Source: Candidatus Pelagibacter sp. IMCC9063 (GTDB lineage: Bacteria > Pseudomonadota > Alphaproteobacteria > Pelagibacterales > Pelagibacteraceae). From it: a DNA stretch of 64,000 bases. The DNA is taken from contig NC_015380.1 in NCBI RefSeq assembly GCF_000195085.1, positions 1,164,001-1,228,000 on the forward strand, given 5' to 3'. The translations under genes and the position numbers were made by a program. Of this stretch, positions 54,798 to 63,295 are shown one piece after another (the stretch's first letter is position 1; every line of letters starts with the position of its first letter). The notes under the pieces were generated by a model. That model was not told where the DNA came from. It did no database searches and was given only the letters and a program-made list of their open reading frames with translations.

Positions 54798-56432
54798 TTA
54801 GAAACCCTTTAAAATGTGTTTTTTTGAAATCAAGATAAAAAAACTGGCAAAAAGTATTAAGAACAAGCTAGGTAAAGCTGTGTATTCCAACATGTCTTGA
54901 GAGGCAAAATTATAGGCTTGGGTAGCAAATGTTTCAAAATTATAGGGTCTTAAAATTAAGGTAATTGGCAATTCTTTAATAAGATCAATTGATAGCAACA
55001 TACAAATTAAAATTAAGTTATTTTTTAGGAAAGGAATATGCACTTTTGCAAAAGTTCCAATTTTTGAATACCCCATTAAATAACTAGCATCGTCTAAAGA
55101 GTGATTTAATTTTTCATAACCACTTCTTATTCCATTAACTGCCAGTGAAAAAAATCTTATAAAGTAAGCAACAATCAAGCCGAAAATAGTTCCTATAATA
55201 AGTGTTTTAAAACCAAGAATAAAAAAATATTCTGATAAAAACTGATCTGCATAAGAAGAGAATGTTAAAATTGTAACTGAAAGAATAATACCGGGTATTG
55301 CATATCCTGATATTGAGAAGTTGGTTAGGGCTTTTAGATATTTGTTATCAGTTACGCGAATTCCATAATTTACAATAAAAGAAAGAAATATTAAAACCGA
55401 ACAGGTAATTATAATAACGGTTATTGAATTATATGAGAGGCTAAAAAACATTCCTAGGTCAAAAGAATTGGGAAATTTAATTAACCAATAAATCATTTGC
55501 AAAAGAGGAAATATAAAAGAAAGAAAGAAAATTAGGAAACAAAAAATAAAAACAAAAAATGCTTTTTTTCCAACGAGTTTAGTTTTTTCAATCTTAGAAA
55601 AGCCTTTTGAGGGAATATTAAATCTAGATTTGCTTCTTGAAAGTCTTTCCAGAGAAAAAAATATTAGAATAAAAATAAGCAAATAAAAAGAAAGTATATT
55701 AGCTGTATTTAAATCTTCAAATGTAATCCAACTATCATAAATAGCAGTAGTAAGAGTTTCAACATTAAAAAACTCCACTGTTCCAAAATCAGAGATACAT
55801 TCCATAGCAACAAGAGATAATCCAGCGACTATTCCTGGCTTGGCTGAAGGTAAAATAATTTTTTTAAAAATATTGTATGAGCTAAAGCCCATATTTCTTC
55901 CAGCATCAATCATATTTTGAGACTGGTATCCAAAAAGAGCTCTTGTTAATAAATATACATAGACAAATAGAGAAAAAGAAATTGAGAAAATGCTTCCTAA
56001 CAGACTATCAATTCTTGGAATATAAATATTGTAATTTGCCTCTCCAAAAAAAAAAGTGAGCAAGGAAAAAAGAGTTCCATAATTCTCAAAAAAAGCTGTT
56101 AAGGAATATGCATAAATATACCCGGGCACTGCAAAAGATAAAATTACTGCCCAAGTAAAAAATTGTGAACCTGGAAAAGTGTAAAAGGAAACGAAATAGG
56201 CAATACCAACTCCAAAAACAAATGTTAAAAACAAAACGCCAACTAATAAAATAATGGTATTAAAAATATACTTGAATAAAAAAGTTTCACTCAAAAGAGC
56301 CAAATAACTAGACGTTTCACCAAAAAAACTTGAAAATATTACAAAAATTGGGATAGCTACTAATAACGAAATACAGATTGAACTAATTAACCATAAATTT
56401 ATATTTTTCAAAGCTGAGAATATTTTTTGCAT
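54798..56432 (-). CDS. fbpB: Iron(III) ABC transporter permease
   Basis: 544 residues with about 12 membrane helices, a tandem binding-protein-dependent permease. Two EAA-type loops are present: GRNMGFSSYNIFKKIILPSAKPG in the first half and DASYLMGYSKIGTFAKVHIP in the second. FbpB/CysW-type proteins form both channel halves of the iron(III) importer. It is downstream of fbpA with a doubtful small frame between, and upstream of fbpC. Confidence 0.92.
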   Translation of the reverse strand: MQKIFSALKNINLWLISSICISLLVAIPIFVIFSSFFGETSSYLALLSETFLFKYIFNTIILLVGVLFLTFVFGVGIAYFVSFYTFPGSQFFTWAVILSFAVPGYIYAYSLTAFFENYGTLFSLLTFFFGEANYNIYIPRIDSLLGSIFSISFSLFVYVYLLTRALFGYQSQNMIDAGRNMGFSSYNIFKKIILPSAKPGIVAGLSLVAMECISDFGTVEFFNVETLTTAIYDSWITFEDLNTANILSFYLLIFILIFFSLERLSRSKSRFNIPSKGFSKIEKTKLVGKKAFFVFIFCFLIFFLSFIFPLLQMIYWLIKFPNSFDLGMFFSLSYNSITVIIITCSVLIFLSFIVNYGIRVTDNKYLKALTNFSISGYAIPGIILSVTILTFSSYADQFLSEYFFILGFKTLIIGTIFGLIVAYFIRFFSLAVNGIRSGYEKLNHSLDDASYLMGYSKIGTFAKVHIPFLKNNLILICMLLSIDLIKELPITLILRPYNFETFATQAYNFASQDMLEYTALPSLFLILFASFFILISKKHILKGF

Positions 56433-56733
56433 TTTTTTGTACTTTATCTTCTTTTTCCAAATAGTTTAGAATAAAATTAATCAATTCTTCTTTATTTTTA
56501 TTTAAATATAAAAGATCCGTATATGTTAATGGTTTGATTTTAATATTTGTAGAGTTGTTACAGAAATATAAAAAAGAATGACCGTTGTAATTAAAACTTT
56601 TTTTCATACTCAGTAGAAATAATTGAATTTTTAACGTTTTTGATCTTATTAAATTCATTTTTTGAGCTACTGATTGAACACTGACATGTTCTTCTTTTGC
56701 TTTTGTATACTTTGAAATGAATCCAATTAGCAA
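56383..56733 (-). CDS. doubtful small protein between fbpA and fbpB
   Basis: A frame of 116 codons starting with TTG reads a hydrophobic start (LLIGFISKY) and then KAKEEHVSVQSVAQKMNLIRSK. It overlaps the fbpB start by 50 bp. In a second frame an ATG at 56776 gives MKKILNLIY, which would complete a signal-peptide-like start if joined to this frame by a +1 shift at about 56740-56755. It may be a small secreted protein interrupted by a frameshift. I recognise no family. Confidence 0.35.
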   Translation of the reverse strand: MLIGFISKYTKAKEEHVSVQSVAQKMNLIRSKTLKIQLFLLSMKKSFNYNGHSFLYFCNNSTNIKIKPLTYTDLLYLNKNKEELINFILNYLEKEDKVQKNAKNILSFEKYKFMVN

Positions 56734-56777
56734 AACTGTCGATACATAAATAAATTAGGTTTAGTATTTTTTTCATT

Positions 56778-56806
56778 TTTATCTTAATTTTTTGGAGACT
56801 TGTCAA
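56778..56806 (-). promoter_or_regulatory. candidate sigma-70 promoter between fbpA and fbpB
   Basis: On the minus strand TTGACA (56806-56801) is followed after 17 bp by GATAAA (56783-56778). The -35 matches the consensus exactly; the -10 is weak. Transcription would begin near 56770 and could serve the small frame, fbpB and fbpC. Supported by motif and spacing only. Confidence 0.35.
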
Positions 56807-56869
56807 ATAACAGTTTCTCGGGGGAGAAAAAATATTTAGAACAAGCCTCCATATAAATTAACTTAATTA

Positions 56870-57886
56870 TTACCAACCAGCTTTTTTCATTAACGTTAAG
56901 GCTTTCTTTTGGTTGCTATAATAAGTCGTCACTTTAGTTTTGTTATCTTGTTTAAAAGATGTACCAAACTGAGCGATTAATTTATTCGGTTCTACTCCTG
57001 CAATCATTGGATATTCAAAAGAATTATTAACAATGTGTTCTTGTGCCTCTTTTGTTAATAAAAATTCTAAAAATTTAATTGCATTTTCTTTGTTAGGTGC
57101 ATACTTGGCAACTCCACCTCCACTAATATTCATATGAGTTCCCCTGTTAGATTGGTTAGGAAACACAGGACGAACTTTTTTGGCAGCAGCTTGTTGCTCA
57201 GGACCTTTTTTTCCTGATAGCATCAAAGCAATGTAGTATGAATTAGCTACAGCTAAATCAGCCTCACCTGCTGCGACAGCCAGAATTTGCGCTCTATCAT
57301 TTCCTTTTGGTTTACGAGCCATATTAGATACCAAGCCCTTTGCCCATTTTGAAGTTTTTGAAACCCCGTTATTAGCAACTAAAGAAGAAACTAAAGATTG
57401 GTTATAAACATTGCTTGATTTTCTAATCACCACTCTTTTCTTGAACATTGGATTAGCCAAATCTTCATAATTTAAATTTTTGGCAACTTCAGGCGAAAAA
57501 GTTTCTGGATTAAAATAAATTAATCTTGCTCTTTTGGCGATTCCGTACCAATGAGCTGATCTAAAATTAGATGGAATTTTAGAATTTAAAGTCTCTGATT
57601 TGATTTTTTGAAAAATTCCTTTTTTTGTAGCAGAACCTAGCGCACCTGCATCAACCGTAATTACAACATCAGCTTTTGAGGATTTTCCTTCTGACAAAAG
57701 TCTTTTTTCTAAGACTTTGTACTTTGCTTTGATCACATTAACCTTGATACCTGTTTTGTTGGTAAATTTTTTATACAACTCCACATCTGAACTATAGTGC
57801 CTAGAGGTAAATAAATTAACCTCAGCAGCAAAAGAGGAGCAAATTGTTGAAAGAACAAAAAGTCCTGTAAATATTATTTTTTTCAT
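56870..57886 (-). CDS. fbpA: Iron(III)-binding periplasmic protein
   Basis: 338 residues with a signal peptide (about 1-20, SFAAEV). The mature part starts VNLFTSRHYSSDVELYKKFTNKTG and has the FbpA-type features KAKYKVLEKRLLSEGKSSKADVVITVDAG, AHWYGIAKRARLIYFNPE, and late tyrosines of the iron site (NSYYIALML). It binds ferric iron in the periplasm. It is the first gene of fbpA-fbpB-fbpC, and two Fur-like boxes stand upstream. Confidence 0.93.
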   Translation of the reverse strand: MKKIIFTGLFVLSTICSSFAAEVNLFTSRHYSSDVELYKKFTNKTGIKVNVIKAKYKVLEKRLLSEGKSSKADVVITVDAGALGSATKKGIFQKIKSETLNSKIPSNFRSAHWYGIAKRARLIYFNPETFSPEVAKNLNYEDLANPMFKKRVVIRKSSNVYNQSLVSSLVANNGVSKTSKWAKGLVSNMARKPKGNDRAQILAVAAGEADLAVANSYYIALMLSGKKGPEQQAAAKKVRPVFPNQSNRGTHMNISGGGVAKYAPNKENAIKFLEFLLTKEAQEHIVNNSFEYPMIAGVEPNKLIAQFGTSFKQDNKTKVTTYYSNQKKALTLMKKAGW

Positions 57887-57923
57887 TTTTTTTCCTGTTT
57901 TATTGATTTAATATTTTAATATT

Positions 57924-57942
57924 GATAATGATTATCATTGTC
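57924..57942 (-). promoter_or_regulatory. Fur box upstream of fbpA
   Basis: GATAATGATTATCATTGTC matches the classical 19-bp Fur box at 17 of 19 positions and is nearly palindromic. It lies 38-56 bp before the fbpA start, where it would cover the promoter. Confidence 0.8.
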
Positions 57943-57951
57943 AAGTTAATT

Positions 57952-57967
57952 GATAACGATTCTTATC
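57952..57967 (-). promoter_or_regulatory. second Fur-like half-site pair upstream of fbpA
   Basis: GATAACGATTCTTATC contains GATAA and its complement TTATC around a 6-base centre. It is 10 bp away from the first Fur box, so both could be bound by adjacent dimers. The match to consensus is weaker than that of the neighbouring box. Confidence 0.5.
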
Positions 57968-58002
57968 TAGGAAGTAAATGTAATTTTACGTTAAACTTTA
58001 GT

Positions 58003-59499
58003 TTAATTAGTATTTTGATGAATAAACTCATCTGCTTTAGAAAATATTCTTTTTTTTCTTACGCTATCCATTTTTTCTAAAAGTTTTGCCATCATGGCTA
58101 ATCTGTAGTTTTTTAAAAAGAAATCCTTGTGGTCTTGAATAAACTTCCAATACAACCCATCCATCACCTCACACCACTCTCCTTTAGGATAGTCGCTCAT
58201 TTTTAAAATATAGCTAGATCCGCAAATATAAGGCTTGGTTGCAAAGATACCTCCATCACTAAATAGCCCCATACCCATAACATTGGGTGCCATGACCCAG
58301 TCAGAAGAATCCACATACATTTCCATAAACCATTTGTATACTTGCACGGGTTGTATTCCTGATAAATTCATTAAATTACAAACAACCATCAATCGTTCTA
58401 TGTGATGAGTATATCCAAACTGCAAACAGTTTTTAATAGCATGATCCAAAGGAACAATGCCCGTAGTTCCATCATACCAACTCTTGCTTAATTTTCTTTG
58501 ATGATTAAAAAAATTAGTATTTAACAAACGCTTTTCGTAATTTTGATAAATTCCTCTCATAAATTCTCTCCAGCCAATTATTTGCCTGACATATCCCTCC
58601 AATGAGTTTAATGGAATTTTATTTGCTTTGGCAAAATCTAAAGTTTCCCTAATCAGGGTGGCAGGAGTAATTAGCCCTAAATTAATAATCGGACTTAACA
58701 TGCTGTGAAATACAGTGTGTGACTTTACAGTCATCGAATCTTCATAATCGCCAAATAGTGCAAATTTCTCTTTTAAAAAATTAAGATATAATTTAATGGC
58801 ATCTTTTCTGGTAGTGGGATGATTAAAAGAATCTAAGATACCAGGGTGTGAAGAAAAATTTTTCTCAATGAAAGGTTTTAATTTTTTTGTATGCTCAGAC
58901 ATCTTAAAAGATTGAACTTTAGGTATGGTTATAACTTTGGGTAATTTTTTTCTATTTTCTTCGTCAAATGACCACTTACCCCCTACTGGTTTATTTTTAT
59001 CTTGGATGAGCACATTCATTTTTGTTCTTTGCAATTTATAAAAAGTTGCCATGAACGGCTTCTTATTGCTTTGTAAATAATCTGTGAAATCTTTTCTAGT
59101 TGTAACAAACATAGGTGATTTAATGGTTTGGTACGAAACTTTATTTTTTAAAAAAAAAGAATGTAATCTCTGTTCTAAAAACTTATCTTCTACTTCAAAG
59201 CTAACCATTTCTTTAATAGAATTTTTTTTAATAAATTCTAATAGTTTGGTTTCATAGCTTTTTTTAAATAAAGGGTGATTACAATCGTAATAAGTAACTT
59301 GGTACTTAGCGGCAGATAATTCCTCTGCATAAGAACGCATGGCAGATAAAAAAAGTAAAATTTTTTGTTTATGATGCTTTTCATAAGTGCAAAGGCCGTA
59401 ATCCTCTGCCATAAAAAAATGGTGCTTTTTATAATCTTTAATATGTTCTTTGGGAAAAAGCTGGTTTCCTAATGACAAAAATCCTTTAGACGAGCTCAT
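58003..59499 (-). CDS. cryptochrome/photolyase-related protein (DPRP family)
   Basis: 498 residues. The N-terminal alpha/beta antenna domain starts KGFLSLGNQLFPKEH and contains FFMAEDYGLCTYEKHHK. The FAD-binding helical domain has LEGYVRQIIGWREFMRGIY, HHIERLMVV, SDWVMAPNVMGMGLFSDGG and ATKPYICGSSYI. These are landmarks of FeS-BCP/(6-4) photolyases (PF04244). However, where those have CxxC and a later Cys, this protein reads MSDYPKGEWCEVMDGLYW, with only the last Cys plus Cys355, so a [4Fe-4S] cluster is doubtful. Probably repairs UV lesions with light. It is 116 bp upstream of fbpA. Confidence 0.88.
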   Translation of the reverse strand: MSSSKGFLSLGNQLFPKEHIKDYKKHHFFMAEDYGLCTYEKHHKQKILLFLSAMRSYAEELSAAKYQVTYYDCNHPLFKKSYETKLLEFIKKNSIKEMVSFEVEDKFLEQRLHSFFLKNKVSYQTIKSPMFVTTRKDFTDYLQSNKKPFMATFYKLQRTKMNVLIQDKNKPVGGKWSFDEENRKKLPKVITIPKVQSFKMSEHTKKLKPFIEKNFSSHPGILDSFNHPTTRKDAIKLYLNFLKEKFALFGDYEDSMTVKSHTVFHSMLSPIINLGLITPATLIRETLDFAKANKIPLNSLEGYVRQIIGWREFMRGIYQNYEKRLLNTNFFNHQRKLSKSWYDGTTGIVPLDHAIKNCLQFGYTHHIERLMVVCNLMNLSGIQPVQVYKWFMEMYVDSSDWVMAPNVMGMGLFSDGGIFATKPYICGSSYILKMSDYPKGEWCEVMDGLYWKFIQDHKDFFLKNYRLAMMAKLLEKMDSVRKKRIFSKADEFIHQNTN

Positions 59500-59521
59500 T
59501 ATGTTAAAAATTCAAAAGAAA

Positions 59522-59911
59522 TTAAAGATCGTTTTTATCTAGTTCAACCTTGATCATTTTACTTCTTCTAAGTCGTAAAATTAGAATAGCTATAGCCATA
59601 ATCAAGATGGCACCGGATTCATAGATTAAAGAAACAGCCTCTAAGTCTTTTTTTTGCAAGATAATTAAACGAGCAATGGCTGTGATGGCAATAAAAAGAG
59701 GATATGTTAAACGAATTTTTTGAGCACCCCAGTAACTTGTCACCATTCCCAGAACTTCTAAATAGATAAATAAAAGCAATATATCAGCAAGATTAATCTC
59801 TTTAGTTACAACCATTTCTTTGATCTCAACCCCAAAAGCAACAACTGTTGCAATCATGATCAATACAGCACCTGTTAACTGAATATTTCTTAAAACTTTA
59901 CCCATAAACAT
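59522..59911 (-). CDS. psiE: PsiE-family membrane protein
   Basis: 129 residues with four hydrophobic segments, roughly 9-29, 43-62, 67-87 and 92-112. FIYLEVLGMVTSYWGAQKIRLTYPLFIAITAIARLI is the recognisable PsiE stretch (quoted in two parts: FIYLEVLGMVTSYW and RLTYPLFIAITAIARLI). PsiE is phosphate-starvation inducible in E. coli; its role is unknown. Located between a DMT transporter and the photolyase on the same strand. Confidence 0.8.
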   Translation of the reverse strand: MFMGKVLRNIQLTGAVLIMIATVVAFGVEIKEMVVTKEINLADILLLFIYLEVLGMVTSYWGAQKIRLTYPLFIAITAIARLIILQKKDLEAVSLIYESGAILIMAIAILILRLRRSKMIKVELDKNDL

Positions 59912-59948
59912 ATCCTATACTGATTTGCCAAAATAAAAAAACTAAGTT

Positions 59949-60794
59949 TTATGATTTAAAACTTTTGAGAAGAATGGCTAAAAAAATCATACTTCCTCCT
60001 ATTAAAACTCCCAATGGTGGAACTTCGTTAATAAATAAATAGGCCCAAACAGGACCGGCAATGGCTTCGGTGAATGCAAAAATACCCACTTTTGCTGCAG
60101 GAGTTTTTCTAGACCCAAGAGTTAAACAAATAAATCCTGGCGCATACTGCAAAGCTCCAAAAAAAAAGACTAATAGAAGATCGTGGGGAGTAATCGCAAT
60201 GGTGTCGCTTAATAAAAATCCGGCTGTTAAAGCAAATACACCTGACAAGCCAACAGCAGGAACCATATCAATATGATTAAATTTTCTAATAAGAATAACT
60301 ACCGCAGTAAAAGCAATTGGTATGATAAAGGCATACGTATTTCCAAGAGCTGTTCCCCCTGAAATATTAGTACCAATCATGACATACAAACCCGCTGCTG
60401 CCAAAATAATAGCAACTAAAGTAGAAAAATTAATTTTTTCTTTTAAAAAAAAATAGCCCATGATGGCAAGAAAAAAACTTTGAATACTGATAATAAAGAC
60501 AACATTAGCAACAGTGGTATGCTTTAGAGCAAACATAAAAGCAGCACTTCCAGAAGCATAAAGAGCTGCGCAAACAATTCCAATTATTCCTAAGTTTCTA
60601 AATTTATTAACAAATTCAGATTTTTCTGTTGCAAAAATAAAAAGTAATACGGCTGGTGTAAAAAAAACAGATCTCCAAAAATAGATAGCCCACGGATCCG
60701 CCATTTCAAAAGATCGAAAAATAGTTCCTCCAGAGCTTAAAAACAATCCTCCCATTGCAATTAACAAAGGTCCTGGGATTTTATAAATAGACAT
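59949..60794 (-). CDS. EamA/DMT-family transporter
   Basis: 281 residues with about ten membrane helices in two EamA halves. Landmarks are GGLFLSSGGTIFRSFE and the WAIYFWRSVFF motif in the first half, and VANVVFIISIQSFFLAIMGYFFLKE at the end of it; the second half has FTEAIAGPVWAYLFINEVPP. Substrate unknown. It is divergent from the proC-like gene with only 29 bp between. Confidence 0.9.
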   Translation of the reverse strand: MSIYKIPGPLLIAMGGLFLSSGGTIFRSFEMADPWAIYFWRSVFFTPAVLLFIFATEKSEFVNKFRNLGIIGIVCAALYASGSAAFMFALKHTTVANVVFIISIQSFFLAIMGYFFLKEKINFSTLVAIILAAAGLYVMIGTNISGGTALGNTYAFIIPIAFTAVVILIRKFNHIDMVPAVGLSGVFALTAGFLLSDTIAITPHDLLLVFFFGALQYAPGFICLTLGSRKTPAAKVGIFAFTEAIAGPVWAYLFINEVPPLGVLIGGSMIFLAILLKSFKS

Positions 60795-60823
60795 TCTTTG
60801 GTTTTTGGTTAAAAATTACAATA

Positions 60824-61596
60824 ATGAACATAGGATTTATAGGTACCGGTAAAATAACTACATCCGTTATACAGGGATTGTTTAGATCAAACATTAAACT
60901 TAAGCAAATTCTAATTTCTGAGCGTAATAAGAAGAATTCTTTGGCTTTATCTAAAAAATTTAAAAAGTAAAAGTCGTAAAAGACAATCAGGAAATTATTA
61001 AAAGATCATCTTGGGTCTTTATTGCAGTAGTTCCAGGTGTTGCTAAAAAAATATTAAAAGAACTCACCTTTAAAAAAAATCAGACAGTTGTTAGCTTTGT
61101 TTCTACTCTGAATATGACTTATTTAAAAAAAACACTTCGACCTGCAACAAGTATTATCAAAGCAGCTCCTTTGCCCACGATTGCAAGCAAGCTCGGTCCA
61201 ATCGTATTATTTCCTAAGAATAAAAAAGTAACTAATTTTTTTAATCATCTAGGTATAGCGATTGTTGCTAATAACGAAAAAGAGAATAATCATTTATGGA
61301 CCATGACCTCCACGATGGCGACTTATTTTGAATACTGCAATACTCTAGAAAATTGGTTAGTAAAAAGAAAGGTATCTTCTGCTAAAGCAAAAGATCTTGT
61401 TGCAAGCTTAATGTTTGGTCTTTCTCACTCTATGCTTTTATCTAAAAATAAAACTAAAGAGCTAGTTACCGACTATCAAACCAAAAAAGGAATTAACGAA
61501 GAACTTCTTAAACGATTAAAACAAGAAAAAATTTTTAGTTCAATTGATCTTAATTTGACTAAAATATTTGATCGTATTAAAAAAGCTAATGACTAA
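60824..61596 (+). pseudogene. proC-like NAD(P)-dependent reductase, frameshifted
   Basis: From ATG 60824 the sequence reads NIGFIGTGKITTSVIQGLF, the Rossmann start of pyrroline-5-carboxylate reductases, until TAA at 60968-60970. In another frame the product resumes immediately: VKVVKDNQEI, then VFIAVVPGVAKKIL, AAPLPTIASKLGPI and a helical C-terminal domain ending at 61596. Inserting one A in the five-A run at 60963-60967 would join the parts to about 257 residues. It is a P5C-reductase-like protein, not necessarily ProC itself. Its end overlaps the start of the first glyoxalase gene by 8 bp. Sequencing error or real inactivation cannot be told apart here. Confidence 0.8.
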
Positions 61597-62098
61597 TTTT
61601 AAAGATATTGAGGGTAATTGTCTAACACCAGACCAGGAAACGAGAGAGTTTGTACTTAACCATACTATGCTGCGAGTAAAGGATCCAAAAAAATCTTTAG
61701 ATTTTTATACTAGAGTGATGGGAATGAGATTGGTACGTAAAAATGATTTTCCCGGAGGTAAATTTTCTTTATATTTTTTAGGAACCTTCAATAAAGAGGA
61801 GATAAAAACTATTCCGCAAAATAATGATGACATGAGAGGCTGGGCGCTATCGCAAAAATCTATTTTGGAATTAACTCATAATTGGGGGACTGAGAATGAT
61901 TCTAACTTTACATACCATGATGGAAATCAGGAACCACGTGGCTTTGGGCATATTGCTTTTAAAGTTCCGGATGTGGCAAAAGCTTGTGAACGATTTGAAC
62001 AACTGGGCGTTACCTTTCAAAAAAAACCAAGCGACGGCTCTATGAAAAGTATTGCTTTTATAAAAGATCCTGACGGCTACTGGATTGAAATTCTTTAA
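61589..62098 (+). CDS. gloA: Glyoxalase I-like protein (first paralogue)
   Basis: 169 residues from ATG 61589; an upstream in-frame start at 61568 would overlap the preceding gene more. All four metal ligands of the Zn/Ni glyoxalase I fold are present: His25 ([10 protein letters not shown]), Glu94 (LELTHNWG), His121 (GFGHIAF) and Glu167 (YWIEI). GloA converts the glutathione hemithioacetal of methylglyoxal to lactoylglutathione. It is followed by a cytochrome c and a second paralogue with which it aligns without gaps. Confidence 0.92.
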   Translation: MTNFKDIEGNCLTPDQETREFVLNHTMLRVKDPKKSLDFYTRVMGMRLVRKNDFPGGKFSLYFLGTFNKEEIKTIPQNNDDMRGWALSQKSILELTHNWGTENDSNFTYHDGNQEPRGFGHIAFKVPDVAKACERFEQLGVTFQKKPSDGSMKSIAFIKDPDGYWIEIL

Positions 62099-62146
62099 AG
62101 ATATGAAATTGACTGTTAATTTAAATTTTGGTTAATTAGTTTAATA

Positions 62147-62467
62147 ATGAAAAAAATAATATTTGTACTGATTTTAAATATCATCTTTGCATCATCGTCT
62201 TTTGCTGATGCTGCTAAAATGAATGCGGGTAAAGAAATTTTTACAGGTAAAGGAATGTGCGCAAGCTGCCATGTTTTAAAAGCAGCCGATTCTCTAGGAC
62301 AGGTCGGACCAAACCTAGATGAGCTAAAACCAGATATAAAAAAAGTCCTCCTCTCTGTTACTAATGGAAAGGGAATAATGCCAGCATTTGGAAAATTAGG
62401 AATGTTGAATAAAACTGAAATTGATATTGTGTCATTTTACGTTGCAAGCAGTGCAGGTAAACAATAG
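62147..62467 (+). CDS. small secreted cytochrome c
   Basis: 106 residues. A signal peptide (about 1-20, SFADA) is followed by one haem site, CASCH (38-42), in KGMCASCHVLKAAD, and GQVGPNLDEL. Met79 (GIMPAFG) is the likely sixth ligand. A periplasmic electron carrier, probably accepting electrons from the flavoprotein cluster downstream (inferred from position). It lies between the two glyoxalase paralogues. Confidence 0.9.
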   Translation: MKKIIFVLILNIIFASSSFADAAKMNAGKEIFTGKGMCASCHVLKAADSLGQVGPNLDELKPDIKKVLLSVTNGKGIMPAFGKLGMLNKTEIDIVSFYVASSAGKQ

Positions 62468-62525
62468 TTTTTTTTTTACAAAGCTAACTCTTTTCTTTTT
62501 TAAAGAAGACAAGTTAAATAAAAAC

Positions 62526-62555
62526 TTGACGAAAGTACTCTTTTTAAAATAGATT
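62526..62555 (+). promoter_or_regulatory. candidate promoter of the second glyoxalase gene
   Basis: TTGACG at 62526-62531 is followed after 18 bp by TAGATT at 62550-62555. Transcription would start only a few bases before the ATG at 62567. The -35 is close to consensus, the -10 moderate. Confidence 0.35.
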
Positions 62556-62566
62556 ATGTACATTCT

Positions 62567-63121
62567 ATGACTCACGCAGAAAAAGCAGAAGGGCTAGCAA
62601 ATTCTATCGACAAAGAGACGGATGGTTATGTTTTTAACCACCTGATGCTTAGAATTAAAGATCCTAAAAGATCTTTAGATTTTTATTCAAAAATTATGGG
62701 CATGAGACTTGTAAAAAAACTTGATTTTCCTTCTATGAAATTTTCTCTTTATTTTTTAGGAAAATATAATGACAAAGAAATTAAAGAAATTCCAACAGAT
62801 AGCTTCGAAAGAACCGTGTGGACCTTTAGAGAAAAAGGTTTACTTGAACTAACTCACAATTGGGGGGCCGAAAATGATGATTCTGTTAAATTTCATGATG
62901 GGAATACAGACCCAAAAGGCTTTGGTCACATAGCTTTTTCAGTTCCTGATGTACATGCTGCATGTAATCGTTTTGAAAAACATGGAGTTGAATTTGTAAA
63001 AAAAGCAGATGATGGATCTATGAAGCCACTTGCTTTTATTAAAGATCCGGATGGTTACTGGATCGAAATTATGGGTGCAGAGGATACCGCTAAAATTGCC
63101 AAAGAATTAGGTACTATTTAA
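62567..63121 (+). CDS. gloA: Glyoxalase I-like protein (second paralogue)
   Basis: 184 residues. The ligands His25, Glu94, His121 and Glu167 occupy exactly the same residue numbers as in the first paralogue, and the two proteins align end to end without gaps; this one has a 15-residue C-terminal extension (GAEDTAKIAKELGTI). The N-terminal parts differ most. It probably arose by tandem duplication around the cytochrome gene. Both copies retain all ligands, so both should be active. The TAA stop overlaps a 7-bp inverted repeat. Confidence 0.92.
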   Translation: MTHAEKAEGLANSIDKETDGYVFNHLMLRIKDPKRSLDFYSKIMGMRLVKKLDFPSMKFSLYFLGKYNDKEIKEIPTDSFERTVWTFREKGLLELTHNWGAENDDSVKFHDGNTDPKGFGHIAFSVPDVHAACNRFEKHGVEFVKKADDGSMKPLAFIKDPDGYWIEIMGAEDTAKIAKELGTI

Positions 63122-63134
63122 GAATCATTCTTAA
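63118..63134. terminator. 7-bp inverted repeat at the end of the second glyoxalase gene
   Basis: TTAAGAA (63118-63124) pairs with TTCTTAA (63128-63134) over a 3-base loop and includes the stop codon. It is AT-rich, and no T-run follows directly, so its strength as a terminator is doubtful. Confidence 0.3.
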
Positions 63135-63160
63135 GTTCTACTAATGGGCGAATTATAAAT

Positions 63161-63249
63161 CTTTTTTTTATATTAATTTTTTTAAATGAATTTTTAATTT
63201 TTTTAATTTTTTTTAATTTATTTTTTTTTCTTTTATTTTTTTTAATTTC
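63161..63249 (+). repeat. T-rich low-complexity tract before the Tat-protein gene
   Basis: In these 89 bases nearly all are A or T and most are T, in runs of up to about nine. It starts 40 bp after the glyoxalase gene and ends 46 bp before the next start codon. It may give a bent or easily melted promoter region, or act with the preceding inverted repeat as a terminator. Confidence 0.7.
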
Positions 63250-63283
63250 AAGTTATGTTTTGTTTGATCAAATAACATAATAA

Positions 63284-63293
63284 AGGGGGAGAG
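63284..63293 (+). promoter_or_regulatory. unusually strong ribosome binding site
   Basis: The purine stretch AGGGGGAGAG ends 2 bp before the ATG at 63296, with the AGGGGGA core at 5-bp spacing. It is stronger than most sites in this window and suggests high translation of the Tat protein and its operon. Confidence 0.65.
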
Positions 63294-63295
63294 TT

